Source of the DNA: a virus
DNA: 46,343 bases
Reading direction: 5' to 3' (one strand)
IMG/VR virus record: IMGVR_UViG_3300020027_000002
Span: 1 to 46,343 of that record
Both the position numbers and the translations under genes were made by a program. The notes under the pieces were generated by a model, which had not been told where the DNA came from, made no database searches, and saw only the letters and a program-made list of their open reading frames with translations. The first letter of the stretch is position 1. Each line of letters starts with the position of its first letter. Below are positions 16,207 through 23,119 of this stretch, one piece after another.

Positions 16207-16578
16207 TTAAAACTCCAATCCCGATTGCAATCGCCATGCACGCATTTCGTTCACGGCTAGTTCAAGGTCGTCCAATGCTTTGAACGCCTTCTCCATCTTG
16301 GTAAAGACTTTGATACCAGCCTTATCCAATCTCATGTAGTTCTTTTCGTCTTGGATTTGTTGCTTCTGCACTTGAGTTTGCTCATAGATAAGCGTACTTT
16401 GCATACGCCGAAGCCTAACGAGTTGGAGTACCTGTTCCAACTGTTCATCACTCATCTTACTAATGTCAGAAGGCTCAATGAATTCCGGGATGGATACTGC
16501 GATGTCAGGTGCCGGTAACCCACCTAACCGCTCAAGCTTGCGTTGCGCCAAGTTAATGACGCGTCGTTCATCTGTCAT
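16207..16578 (-). CDS. Unknown helical protein, first gene of the MazG/Cas4/WYL operon
   Basis: A 123-residue product from ATG 16578, with AGGAAA seven bases upstream. It has a basic N-terminus, a Pro-rich linker, then a long helix rich in Gln, Glu and Leu (around DEQLEQVLQLVRLRRM) suggesting a coiled coil. It is the first gene after the promoter pair at 16599-16626 and 16697-16725. No family was recognised. Confidence 0.65.
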   Translation of the reverse strand: MTDERRVINLAQRKLERLGGLPAPDIAVSIPEFIEPSDISKMSDEQLEQVLQLVRLRRMQSTLIYEQTQVQKQQIQDEKNYMRLDKAGIKVFTKMEKAFKALDDLELAVNEMRAWRLQSGLEF

Positions 16579-16598
16579 ATCGCCGTTTCCTAATTATT

Positions 16599-16626
16599 AT
16601 TATAGTATACAAGTATTACCCCCCAA
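16599..16626 (-). promoter_or_regulatory. Leftward promoter with G-rich -35 (TTGGGG)
   Basis: On the minus strand TTGGGG (complement of 16621-16626) lies 16 bp from TATAAT (complement of 16599-16604), 20 bases before the ATG at 16578. The sequence ACTTGGGGGGT is shared with the rightward promoter at 25253-25281. Confidence 0.5.
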
Positions 16627-16675
16627 GTCCTACTACTACATATAGAAGAGATATACTATATATAGTTCTCGGATA

Positions 16676-16683
16676 TTGGGGGG
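16676..16683 (+). repeat. Third TTGGGGGG element
   Basis: TTGGGGGG preceded by GTTCTCGGATA, nearly the same lead as GTTCTTGGATAC at 25241-25252. A TATAAT follows after 14 bp, too close for a good promoter, and the genes to the right run the other way. Probably a protein-binding or structural element. Confidence 0.4.
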
Positions 16684-16696
16684 TTCTTGTTCTATT

Positions 16697-16725
16697 ATAA
16701 TAGCAAATCACATACACCTTGTCAA
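16697..16725 (-). promoter_or_regulatory. Leftward sigma70-type promoter
   Basis: On the minus strand GACTTGACA (TTGACA complement of 16720-16725) lies 17 bp from TATTAT (complement of 16697-16702). It lies in the 161-bp gap before the operon that starts at 16578. An inverted pair of AATCACAT half-sites overlaps its spacer and upstream side, so it is probably repressed. Confidence 0.75.
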
Positions 16726-16741
16726 GTCTGTAAATGTGATT
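16706..16741. promoter_or_regulatory. Operator-like dyad over a leftward promoter
   Basis: Forward half-site AATCACATACA at 16706-16716 and reverse half-site at 16729-16741 (complement AATCACATTTACA). The first lies in the spacer of the promoter at 16697-16725; the second is just upstream of its -35. This is the placement of a repressor site. Compare the dyad at 11938-11974. Confidence 0.55.
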
Positions 16742-17183
16742 AGGTATGTTTCACGACGACTGTATAAGTCTCCGCTGGTTTGTTTGGTGAGAGTGCTTTA
16801 GCGAACGCTTTGTTTACAATCTCAACATCAACACCGAGCTTCGCAAGTTCGTTCTTCAACACAATCGGATCGAGTGAGTTGCTTGGTGACTTCGTTGTCA
16901 ACGAACTGGAGTAATGTTCGGTATCGAAGAGCGCAACTGAACCAGATGAACCCTTTCGTGCATCATCAACAGCACGTGCGATGCGACCTGTGTTGTCGAA
17001 TGACTTCAACTTGGTCAATGCATCCTTCTTGCGCTTGTCAAACGCTGATCGTGCTGTCTCGCTGACGAAATACTCGTGGAGTACAGCGTCAATTGGGTCC
17101 TGTGACTTCGGGGGTTGGAATTCCCCCTGTCGGCCAAGCTTTTGTATAGCCGTTTGAAGTTTCGAATTGAATTGTATGTCCAT
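16740..17183 (-). CDS. Unknown protein
   Basis: A 147-residue product from ATG 17183, with AGAAAGG upstream. The first half is basic and helical (FDKRKKDALTKLKSF). The second half contains a Ser-rich stretch followed by a short hydrophobic domain (VLKNELAKLGVDVEIVNKAF), perhaps a UBA- or HeH-like helix pair. Its own promoter is at 17285-17313. No family was recognised. Confidence 0.65.
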   Translation of the reverse strand: MDIQFNSKLQTAIQKLGRQGEFQPPKSQDPIDAVLHEYFVSETARSAFDKRKKDALTKLKSFDNTGRIARAVDDARKGSSGSVALFDTEHYSSSLTTKSPSNSLDPIVLKNELAKLGVDVEIVNKAFAKALSPNKPAETYTVVVKHT

Positions 17184-17271
17184 GTTGTCGCGCCTTTCTT
17201 ACAAGCGTTGTACCGATATGACAAGTGAGCATGAATGCAAAGATTGTCATTGCGATAATGTTGTTGTTCAT
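17089..17271 (-). CDS. Possible small membrane protein overlapping the next gene
   Basis: A 60-codon frame from ATG 17271 with an N-terminal hydrophobic span (NNNIIAMTIFAFMLTC) followed by a polar tail. It overlaps the 147-residue gene by 95 bases. The start lies only about 13 bases from the -10 at 17285-17290, so the messenger would be nearly leaderless; that weakens the call. Other tiny membrane proteins in this arm make it plausible. Confidence 0.4.
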   Translation of the reverse strand: MNNNIIAMTIFAFMLTCHIGTTLVRKARQHGHTIQFETSNGYTKAWPTGGIPTPEVTGPN

Positions 17272-17284
17272 TACTTACACCCTC

Positions 17285-17313
17285 ATTGTAGCAATTGGTG
17301 TACAAAATGTCAA
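17285..17313 (-). promoter_or_regulatory. Leftward sigma70-type promoter
   Basis: On the minus strand TTGACA (complement of 17308-17313) lies 17 bp from TACAAT (complement of 17285-17290). It overlaps the stop of the 320-residue gene and leads to the ATGs at 17271 and 17183. Confidence 0.7.
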
Positions 17314-18272
17314 CCTTCGAGGGCCTTGCGCGCAGCTTCGAATTCAGCTTGTGCTTCCTTGAGTCGGCGTTCTGCTGTGTCCTTACGTGCACGCTTGGTG
17401 CGGTCAGCACGTAACGTAGCTGTTGTCTTCTCAAGTTCGACGTAACGTGTTGCATCGATCTGACTGACGATCCATTTGAATGCGTCAACCTTCTCCCAAC
17501 CGGGGAAATCGCCGCACGATACAACAGTTACAGTTGTAAATCCGGTGTAAGGAGAGTTGACAATTACCCTTTCACCCTTTTTAAGCTCGCGCGTCCACTT
17601 GTAGTAATAGACGTCGCCCTGTCCTGCACGCTCATTGTTGCGATCGAAGCGTACACCGATCTTGTAAACTGGAAGTTTCATTTTGTACCCCAACATTGCA
17701 TCACTGATGCCGGTTAAACTATCGAAGACAACTGTGCTGACTTCGTCTGGATAATCATCAAGTATCTGCATCGACATCGACAACACACCGTCTTTGAGTT
17801 CGGATGTAGCGATGCGAGCATTGTACTCCCCCGGAGGAAGCGGTTTTGCGGGAGTCGCTGCGGTGGCCTTCCTCCAACGATTGAACAGTTCACGCATGAC
17901 GATCTTGTGAAGCTCAAGTTCCGTGTGATAATGAATATTGATCTCACGCGGAGACACTCCCGTAGGATTACGCATGTATGGTGCGAAGTCTGCACCTTCC
18001 CAACCCTTCATATGATCAATGAATGACCGACGTTCTTCGTTACGTTTGATTATAGTATGCATTTTCATTTCCCTTTGGATGTGTATAAACCCACCACGAG
18101 TGAATACAACAGATGTAAGTGCACCATTCTTCATCATTTGCGCGACGGTACGTATGCGCTCAATCCAGAACTCATCAAAGTTTTCTGGTGATATTTTAAC
18201 CGGCTTTGAGTGCGTTCTCTTTCTCCAATCTCCTACGTATAAGTTGAGCTTGTCTGTCTCGTCGCGCACCAT
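17310..18272 (-). CDS. Unknown protein with a DUF669-like segment and coiled-coil tail
   Basis: About 320 residues from ATG 18272; the start is uncertain because it lies inside the HNH gene and has no clear ribosome site, and a start further in is possible. A middle segment reads PLPPGEYNARI, then LSMSMQILDDYPDE, closely paralleling PLPVGDYPAVI and LSVALKISPDDYPAD of the gene at 11467. A beta-rich part follows (YYKWTRELKKGERVIV, then FTTVTVVSCGDFPG), resembling a small barrel domain seen in many phage proteins. The end is a charged Ala/Lys/Arg/Glu coiled coil. The function is unknown. Confidence 0.6.
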   Translation of the reverse strand: MVRDETDKLNLYVGDWRKRTHSKPVKISPENFDEFWIERIRTVAQMMKNGALTSVVFTRGGFIHIQREMKMHTIIKRNEERRSFIDHMKGWEGADFAPYMRNPTGVSPREINIHYHTELELHKIVMRELFNRWRKATAATPAKPLPPGEYNARIATSELKDGVLSMSMQILDDYPDEVSTVVFDSLTGISDAMLGYKMKLPVYKIGVRFDRNNERAGQGDVYYYKWTRELKKGERVIVNSPYTGFTTVTVVSCGDFPGWEKVDAFKWIVSQIDATRYVELEKTTATLRADRTKRARKDTAERRLKEAQAEFEAARKALEG

Positions 18273-18720
18273 TGACAATATCCGATACACGTTGTTGCGA
18301 GAACTGGATGCCGAACTGTTCGGTAATAATGGCGGAGATGGCGACTTGGGGTAACGCACGAGCGGCGAGTTTAAGACATTCTTCAACAACTGCGACAGGG
18401 AAACCATATCGATCCCTTTCATACTTGTCTTGTTCATTTTGTGCATGTGTGCCTCGGATCAAGTGATACGGGTTACAACAGATAGGATTGTCGCACGTGT
18501 GTCGCACTTTCTCTTCAGGTCCAGCAAGCGGCCCATTAACTAGTTCAAATACCACTCGATACGCAAGGTACTTGATGCCTTTCATAGTGAAGTAGCCGCG
18601 CTGATCATCAGCACGACCACCTACACCACCTGTCCACGGCCAACAAGGCTTAGGATCACCGTTCTTAGGCATGTCAATAAATTTGAACACATCAATTGGT
18701 TCGTTGCGTTTTCTTGGCAT
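18196..18720 (-). CDS. Free-standing HNH endonuclease (HNH_3 type)
   Basis: A 174-residue protein from the ATG at 18720, with AGGAGG nine bases upstream; the in-frame ATG at 18726 is too close to that site. It has C-W-P-W-T-G at the N-terminus, a typical Y-L-A-Y-R-V-V-F-E-L helix, and the nuclease core V-R-H-T-C-D-N-P, C-C-N-P-Y-H-L and G-T-H-A-Q-N (H74, C76, C81, N83, H86, H92). A C-terminal segment (Q-F-G-I-Q-F-S-Q-Q-R-V-S-D-I) looks like a DNA-binding HTH. Such genes are usually homing endonucleases. Its 3' end covers the start of the next gene, which may reflect insertion. Confidence 0.88.
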   Translation of the reverse strand: MPRKRNEPIDVFKFIDMPKNGDPKPCWPWTGGVGGRADDQRGYFTMKGIKYLAYRVVFELVNGPLAGPEEKVRHTCDNPICCNPYHLIRGTHAQNEQDKYERDRYGFPVAVVEECLKLAARALPQVAISAIITEQFGIQFSQQRVSDIVNGARRDRQAQLIRRRLEKENALKAG

Positions 18721-19069
18721 TGACATTTGCCTCCTGTATCTTGTTCGCAGATATAAAATCAACGAACGTGATGTTTTTGAGTGACCAACGATACGGTTTG
18801 ATTGCTGTTATGATTTGGTTCAGCAAGTTAGCCGCACGTACCTTGATCAGTCCGCGCACTTTCGTGTCGTCCAACACCGACGTGTTCCAAACATGTTCAC
18901 ATGTGTATATCTCACCAGTTGGAATGAGAAGATAGACGTTCATGAGGATGCGGTATTCATCCTCACGAACAAGTTGCCATGTAAAGTACGGTTTAGCGTC
19001 CGGAAGACTGTGCGCGTAGCCCTCGCGGAGTATGTCTTCATATACTTTCCGGTTCAGTCTTATTGTCAT
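18692..19069 (-). CDS. Unknown protein
   Basis: A 125-residue product from ATG 19069, with GAGGA four bases upstream and a GTG three bases earlier. It is a mixed alpha/beta protein with aromatic strands (KPYFTWQLV, EYRILMNVYLLIPTG) and a Lys-rich end. It overlaps the GHKL gene by 32 bases and the HNH gene by 29. No family was recognised. Confidence 0.65.
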   Translation of the reverse strand: MTIRLNRKVYEDILREGYAHSLPDAKPYFTWQLVREDEYRILMNVYLLIPTGEIYTCEHVWNTSVLDDTKVRGLIKVRAANLLNQIITAIKPYRWSLKNITFVDFISANKIQEANVNAKKTQRTN

Positions 19070-20327
19070 CACGTCCTCGTAGTTGTTTTTCTAGTTTACG
19101 TTCACGTATCATGTGAACAACTGCACGACGCAACAACCAGTCTTGCATCTGTCGCGTCTCATCCCGGAAGTTGTATTCAATGTGTATGTATTCTTCGAGG
19201 AGTGTTCCCATCACCTGTTGCAGACCGTTTTCGAAGTTGACGGCTGATATAAAGATGACTTTGTTGTCACAGTCAGCGAGACCGATTGCATTTTCAGGCA
19301 ATGAGCGCATGACTTTGATTTCGTACTTGGTGACTTCATAACCGGCAGCACCAAGGAGTTGAATTGCATCAGCGAGGAGTTCTTCTTCGTCGCTATGCAG
19401 TGAATGTTGTTCGTGTACAACGTTCTTGACGCGCCACTGAATGATACATGCATTCATCTTCGCATCGACATGACCACCTCTACGAATGTGATCATCAACT
19501 TGCTTAATGACGTTCACATCCCAATTGTCACATGAATAACCAGCGAGATCGATGTCCCATTCCGCTGCTGTTGCAGTATCAAGGATACGTTTACGCATCT
19601 GTGTTGCATCAGCGTCGGCACTCTGTCGGAACATGCGTGCAATGCGTTCATTCGGATAGTATGAGTCCTTAATCACACGATCTTCTGACAACTCAACAGC
19701 ATCAGTGAAGTTGTACGTGTTGATGTACTGTTTCTTCTCCGGATGTTGATACACGCGTACGCCTTTGAAGTACAAATGTGCGCTACGATGCATTTTGTAA
19801 TCGACGTTGGGGTTTTTGTTCTTGGTGACAGGTCCCTCAATCAAATCGAAGAACATTGTGTGACGATGTTCACGGATTGCTTCATCGTAAGGCTGACCTT
19901 CGATGTAGAAACGTACGATGCCTTGTGTTGGCTCGAAGTAACGGTCACTTGTGTAGTAAGTGCCGCTCTCGTCACGCATGTTGGACTCAATCTCACGCAC
20001 AGCCATCCACATGTCCCATGACTTACCGAGTTCGGTCGTGAATGGGAGGTGAATGACGGCGTCTTTCTTGTCACGTGTATTGACGAGATACATCATGGTG
20101 AACTCTTTGCCACGGACTGTATCAACGCGGGAGTCGACGCGGTATTCCTTACCATCACCAGTTTGTATGGTGACAGTGCAGCCATAACGAGTGAGTACAG
20201 CAAGTGCGTACTTCATTCCCGTACCAAAGTGGCCGATTGCTGTGTCAGTTGTCTTCACGTTCATTGCCATGACGGTAATGAGGCGCAAATCAAGACCTTC
20301 GTCAGTCATGTTCTCATAGATATGCAT
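19038..20327 (-). CDS. GHKL-type ATPase with a C-terminal EEYIH motif
   Basis: A 429-residue protein from ATG 20327, with GGAAGGT nine bases upstream; the ATG at 20345 is inside the upstream gene and has no site. Residues 31-49 read I-G-H-F-G-T-G-M-K-Y-A-L-A-V-L, the glycine-rich ATP lid of Hsp90/MutL/histidine-kinase-type ATPases. The middle has no recognised domain. Near the C-terminus L-L-E-E-Y-I-H (378-382) is followed by a helix with D-E-T-R-x-x-Q, reminiscent of a zinc-peptidase HExxH helix with the first His replaced by Glu. The function is unknown; a chaperone-like or host-takeover role is possible. It lies in the leftward operon from 23074. Confidence 0.72.
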   Translation of the reverse strand: MHIYENMTDEGLDLRLITVMAMNVKTTDTAIGHFGTGMKYALAVLTRYGCTVTIQTGDGKEYRVDSRVDTVRGKEFTMMYLVNTRDKKDAVIHLPFTTELGKSWDMWMAVREIESNMRDESGTYYTSDRYFEPTQGIVRFYIEGQPYDEAIREHRHTMFFDLIEGPVTKNKNPNVDYKMHRSAHLYFKGVRVYQHPEKKQYINTYNFTDAVELSEDRVIKDSYYPNERIARMFRQSADADATQMRKRILDTATAAEWDIDLAGYSCDNWDVNVIKQVDDHIRRGGHVDAKMNACIIQWRVKNVVHEQHSLHSDEEELLADAIQLLGAAGYEVTKYEIKVMRSLPENAIGLADCDNKVIFISAVNFENGLQQVMGTLLEEYIHIEYNFRDETRQMQDWLLRRAVVHMIRERKLEKQLRGRDDNKTEPESI

Positions 20328-20331
20328 AATG

Positions 20332-20685
20332 TTAGTACCTTCCATTCGTTAGTGTTGTGACGATTGCTCTTCCGACTTCATCCCAATTGTGAGATGCTTT
20401 GTCTGCTTCGTACTCTTCAAGCAGTACGAGTGCTTTCGCAATACCGAGAAAGTGTGTAAGTTTCTCGATGTTGTCTTCTTTGTCTGGATATGTTGGAATG
20501 CGTTTCGTGTACGCAAGTACATCAGTGATTGCGTCTACCAGCCAACGCTTTTCTTCTGTTGTTGTGTCAACAGGACCTTTCTTGATCATCTGAGTGATAC
20601 GTGTCATCTTCTCAACCATGATGGGATCAGTGTTCCACACCATCAAGTTAATGCCAACGTCATCGCCTACGCCTTGTTTAGCCAT
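20332..20685 (-). CDS. Unknown helical protein
   Basis: A 117-residue product from the ATG at 20685, with AAAGGA eight bases upstream. It is mostly helical (IEKLTHFLGIAKALVLLEEYE) and slightly acidic. It overlaps the upstream gene by 19 bases, and its stop lies five bases before the GHKL start. No family was recognised. Confidence 0.65.
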   Translation of the reverse strand: MAKQGVGDDVGINLMVWNTDPIMVEKMTRITQMIKKGPVDTTTEEKRWLVDAITDVLAYTKRIPTYPDKEDNIEKLTHFLGIAKALVLLEEYEADKASHNWDEVGRAIVTTLTNGRY

Positions 20686-20915
20686 ATCAACAATCCTTTC
20701 AATGGCACTGCGTTATCGAAGCCCAACTTCTTGCACACGATTGTGTATGCAGCACCGTCGGGTGTCCAAGTCTTGTTACCCTTAGTGATAGTCTGCTCGA
20801 CCGCACTCATGAAGCGGTTGAGTTTGTCTGTGTCACGCGCCCAGCCGTCGCGGTATGTCTCCTTGACAGTCAAGCGCATGAGTGTAAGGAACTGTTCTTT
20901 CTTAGCGGCGTTCAT
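20667..20915 (-). CDS. Small unknown protein
   Basis: An 82-residue product from ATG 20915, with GGGGATA upstream; the frame is open to 20981, but that part belongs to the neighbouring gene. It has two helices (KKEQFLTLMRLTVKETY, DKLNRFMSAVEQTIT) and a hydrophobic C-terminus (PLKGLLIWLNKA). It overlaps the genes on both sides. No family was recognised. Confidence 0.6.
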   Translation of the reverse strand: MNAAKKEQFLTLMRLTVKETYRDGWARDTDKLNRFMSAVEQTITKGNKTWTPDGAAYTIVCKKLGFDNAVPLKGLLIWLNKA

Positions 20916-21075
20916 ACCGTATCCCCAATGCGTTATAGAGTTCACGTTTGCTTTCGTGATACTCTTCTGTGATCTCTTCACGAGTTTCGACAGGCTGTGA
21001 ACCTTTCCAACTCATGGCAATTGCTGATAGTTCGAAACGATCAAGCAACTCTTTAACGCGCTGCTTATTGATCAT
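20902..21075 (-). CDS. 57-residue unknown protein
   Basis: A small gene with ATG 21073-21075 overlapping the upstream stop as ATGA and GAGAGG eight bases upstream. The product is charged and helical (KQRVKELLDRFELSAIAM, EEITEEYHESKRELYNAL) and ends ERR. It overlaps the next gene by 14 bases. Codon use and tight packing support it. No family was recognised. Confidence 0.6.
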   Translation of the reverse strand: MINKQRVKELLDRFELSAIAMSWKGSQPVETREEITEEYHESKRELYNALGIRYERR

Positions 21076-21245
21076 TGGTTGTTCCTCTCGAATGCCAATA
21101 GCAAACGCTTGTAATGTGCAATGAGTTCGACATCAGTAGCGATTGCATGTTCTAATGCAGCAAGACGGTCGCGCTTGCTCTTGAGTATAGCACGTGCGCG
21201 ACCTATGTTGCGGTTGAGTTCCTCTATTTCGAGGTCGAAGATCAT
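21072..21245 (-). CDS. 57-residue helical protein
   Basis: ATG 21243-21245 to a stop overlapping the next ATG. The product is a single predicted amphipathic helix rich in Leu, Arg, Glu and Ala (IEELNRNIGRARAILKSK), consistent with a small coiled coil. There is no good ribosome site; initiation may depend on coupling to the frame directly upstream, which ends exactly over this start. Confidence 0.55.
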   Translation of the reverse strand: MIFDLEIEELNRNIGRARAILKSKRDRLAALEHAIATDVELIAHYKRLLLAFERNNQ

Positions 21246-21301
21246 GTAAAGTGACGGAAGTATCCGCCAACACAGCAGATTGCTATGATGACGAATACTA
21301 T
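21242..21301 (-). CDS. Possible 19-residue membrane peptide with an AUA start
   Basis: Between the DUF932 stop and the next gene is an AAGGAG site, six bases before ATA 21299-21301. From there the frame reads a hydrophobic peptide (VFVIIAICCVGGYF) and its TGA overlaps the next ATG as ATGA. No ATG, GTG or TTG is available. AUA starts are very rare, so this is a weak call; a sequencing error or chance is possible. Confidence 0.2.
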   Translation of the reverse strand: MVFVIIAICCVGGYFRHFT

Positions 21302-21320
21302 TGCCGTCTCCTTGTGTTCG

Positions 21321-22217
21321 CTAGACAGCGAGCGCCATGAACTCCGGATGCCTGAAAGCATTGCGGACATCATGTTCCCTTTTCAACATTGTTGCGGCGG
21401 TGTGATCGTTACCTGTATTGCGCACACCAAAGTCGCCCGACGCATGCGACGAATAGTATGTCATTGCACTATACAGAGCCCAGAGATTACTACCACCACG
21501 AACACGTTGTTCGATGAGGTACTGATGCAGTATCTTGTTACCAAGACGTTCACCGAAGCGATCATCAAGGAACTTCTTGACGTATTCAGGGTTCTTGATC
21601 TTGCTTTCGCGTAACCCTGTCCATGTTGCACGCTCTTTCCAAAACACATCGACTGACATCTTCACAATGTCTTCGAACTTCTGTATCTTGAGACCACTCG
21701 TGTGCTTGGCGTACTCACGAGTGTATTCACCGATGATCATACCGTTGGTGCAGAAGAAATCAATAGCACCAGCAATAAGTTTAACAGCACTCCCACCAAA
21801 ACCGTTAACTGCAATGATACGGAACTTAATACTGTCACGTTCAGGGCTGTCAACAGCAATGTTAGGGAAGATGTACTGACGCATACATGTCTTACCTTGG
21901 TAAGAAACTTGGTCGATGACCTGAGCATCATGAGCCTGAGTGCCAAGAGCGCGAAACAGACCACTGTCGATAACGTCAAACAGTTCAGCATTCTGCACCA
22001 CCTTGTATGTGTCCTTCACAACGTTGAGACACACTGGTTTGTCGTCTACCACGCGCACAAGTGCCTTATGTCCAGTGTTCTGGAAGACAGTTGTACCATT
22101 GCCACGGTATTCGAGAGGACGTTCCCACACATTGAACAGGATGGGTGACGCGGGGATCACGTCAGTGTGCGGCTGCGGCGAGACAGCGCGGTTCCCAAGG
22201 TTTACTACGTTATTCAT
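21321..22217 (-). CDS. DUF932 phage/plasmid-like protein
   Basis: A 298-residue protein from ATG 22217; upstream in-frame ATGs lie inside the previous gene. It has the DUF932 layout: a small N-terminal segment (L-N-V-V-K-D-T-Y-K-V-V-Q-N) leading to E-L-F-D-V-I-D-S-G, then a beta part (F-R-I-I-A-V-N-G-F-G-G-S), and the diagnostic I-D-F-F-C-T-N-G-M-I-I-G, followed by a helical C-terminal half. The family is widespread in phages and plasmids and its biochemical role is not established. It overlaps the upstream gene by eight bases. Confidence 0.8.
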   Translation of the reverse strand: MNNVVNLGNRAVSPQPHTDVIPASPILFNVWERPLEYRGNGTTVFQNTGHKALVRVVDDKPVCLNVVKDTYKVVQNAELFDVIDSGLFRALGTQAHDAQVIDQVSYQGKTCMRQYIFPNIAVDSPERDSIKFRIIAVNGFGGSAVKLIAGAIDFFCTNGMIIGEYTREYAKHTSGLKIQKFEDIVKMSVDVFWKERATWTGLRESKIKNPEYVKKFLDDRFGERLGNKILHQYLIEQRVRGGSNLWALYSAMTYYSSHASGDFGVRNTGNDHTAATMLKREHDVRNAFRHPEFMALAV

Positions 22218-22560
22218 TGTCGTTATCCTCTTCCTTGTTTTGTGCATCACGTGCGATGTTAAGTGATTGCACACTCTGTTTGAGTACGAAGTCGCTGAAC
22301 TTCTGCGGCCTGTCCTCCATTGGTGTTGTGTTAAAGATCAAACATATTTGGTAATCACCATCACGATCACCAATAGTGAATGATCCCGCACCTGTCTTGA
22401 GTAGTTCACACTCGAAGTGATATCCTGCTGCGAGTATGAGTTCAGCATGATCAGCTGCTTCTTGTGTTGCGGGGAAGTATATCTCGTACTGCTGACCGTT
22501 AGGTAAACGATACTCAGTCATTGGTATTGTTGCGGGATAGCGCGTTAGTAAGTCACTCAT
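22210..22560 (-). CDS. Unknown protein
   Basis: A 116-residue product from ATG 22560, which overlaps the upstream stop as ATGA. It has a beta-rich core (QQYEIYFPAT, YHFECELLKTGAGSFTIG, DYQICLIFN) and a highly acidic tail (KEEDNDNE). No family was recognised. Confidence 0.65.
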   Translation of the reverse strand: MSDLLTRYPATIPMTEYRLPNGQQYEIYFPATQEAADHAELILAAGYHFECELLKTGAGSFTIGDRDGDYQICLIFNTTPMEDRPQKFSDFVLKQSVQSLNIARDAQNKEEDNDNE

Positions 22561-22799
22561 TTCACTACCATCACTTCCTCATGTCCATCATCATAGATGG
22601 TTACACGTGTAATGCCACCGTCACGATCCAATGCAAGATATGTACCCTGCCATTGTGAATACGGGGCTTGAGGATCACGCACTGCTATCCAAAGATGCCA
22701 AGCTGTATCATTGAACGCATCTTGTACCTCAAACAGTGCTACTAAAGGCGTACGCGGTGGAATACCAACGCGTGCCTTGATGATGTCAACGTATGTCAT
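22557..22799 (-). CDS. Small unknown protein
   Basis: An 80-residue product from ATG 22799, inside the end of the small membrane gene upstream; the frame is open to 22844 but those codons belong to that gene. It is beta-rich with Trp (AWHLWIAVRD, WQGTYLALDRDGG, ITRVTIYDDG). No family was recognised. Its stop overlaps the next ATG. Confidence 0.6.
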   Translation of the reverse strand: MTYVDIIKARVGIPPRTPLVALFEVQDAFNDTAWHLWIAVRDPQAPYSQWQGTYLALDRDGGITRVTIYDDGHEEVMVVK

Positions 22800-22911
22800 T
22801 GCGCTTGCGCCTGAACGCATTACGCATTGCGATGATCTTGTCACATACTATGATACACAATGACAAGAACATGACGATCGTTGCACCAAAGAACATCCCG
22901 ATCCTATGCAT
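22786..22911 (-). CDS. 41-residue single-span membrane protein
   Basis: ATG 22909-22911 to TGA 22786-22788; an internal ATG five codons in, with a GG-rich site, is an alternative start. The product has one hydrophobic span (MFFGATIVMFLSLCIIVC), then a basic tail (RNAFRRKRNDIR), giving the positive-inside signature of an inner-membrane protein. It overlaps both neighbours. The role is unknown. Confidence 0.55.
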   Translation of the reverse strand: MHRIGMFFGATIVMFLSLCIIVCDKIIAMRNAFRRKRNDIR

Positions 22912-23074
22912 GTTCACGCACCAGCTTGATCTTCTTGATTGTGACGATGATGGGCTTGTATGCAGCTACGCACATCTTACGTGCGTCTTCGACTGTCTTA
23001 CACGAGGCTGTGTAAGTCTCGGATATGAATTCATCTGACTTCGTGTAAGCCAAATGCACCTTAAATGTAGGCAT
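22904..23074 (-). CDS. 56-residue unknown protein, first gene of a leftward operon
   Basis: ATG 23072-23074 with GAAAGGA eight bases upstream and a perfect-spacing promoter at 23120-23148. The product is mixed (FKVHLAYTKSDEF, then DARKMCVAAYKPIIVTIKKIK) with two cysteines. It leads the operon running to the GHKL and HNH genes. No family was recognised. Confidence 0.62.
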   Translation of the reverse strand: MPTFKVHLAYTKSDEFISETYTASCKTVEDARKMCVAAYKPIIVTIKKIKLVREHA

Positions 23075-23119
23075 TGCGATGATCCTTTCGTTAAGTTGTT
23101 GTTAATTCATTACTCTCTA

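Noticed and set aside
16676-16701. Rightward promoter reading TTGGGG then TATAAT
   Set aside because: The spacer is only 14 bp and the genes to the right are leftward, so nothing would be transcribed. Listed only as a repeat element.
20389-21000. 203-codon plus-strand frame
   Set aside because: It is antisense to three leftward genes with start signals. Its Cys/Phe/Val-rich composition is typical of shadow frames here.
22836-22867. Inverted repeat CTTGTCA...TGACAAG
   Set aside because: It lies inside the small membrane gene with a 17-base loop and no T-run, so it is probably chance.
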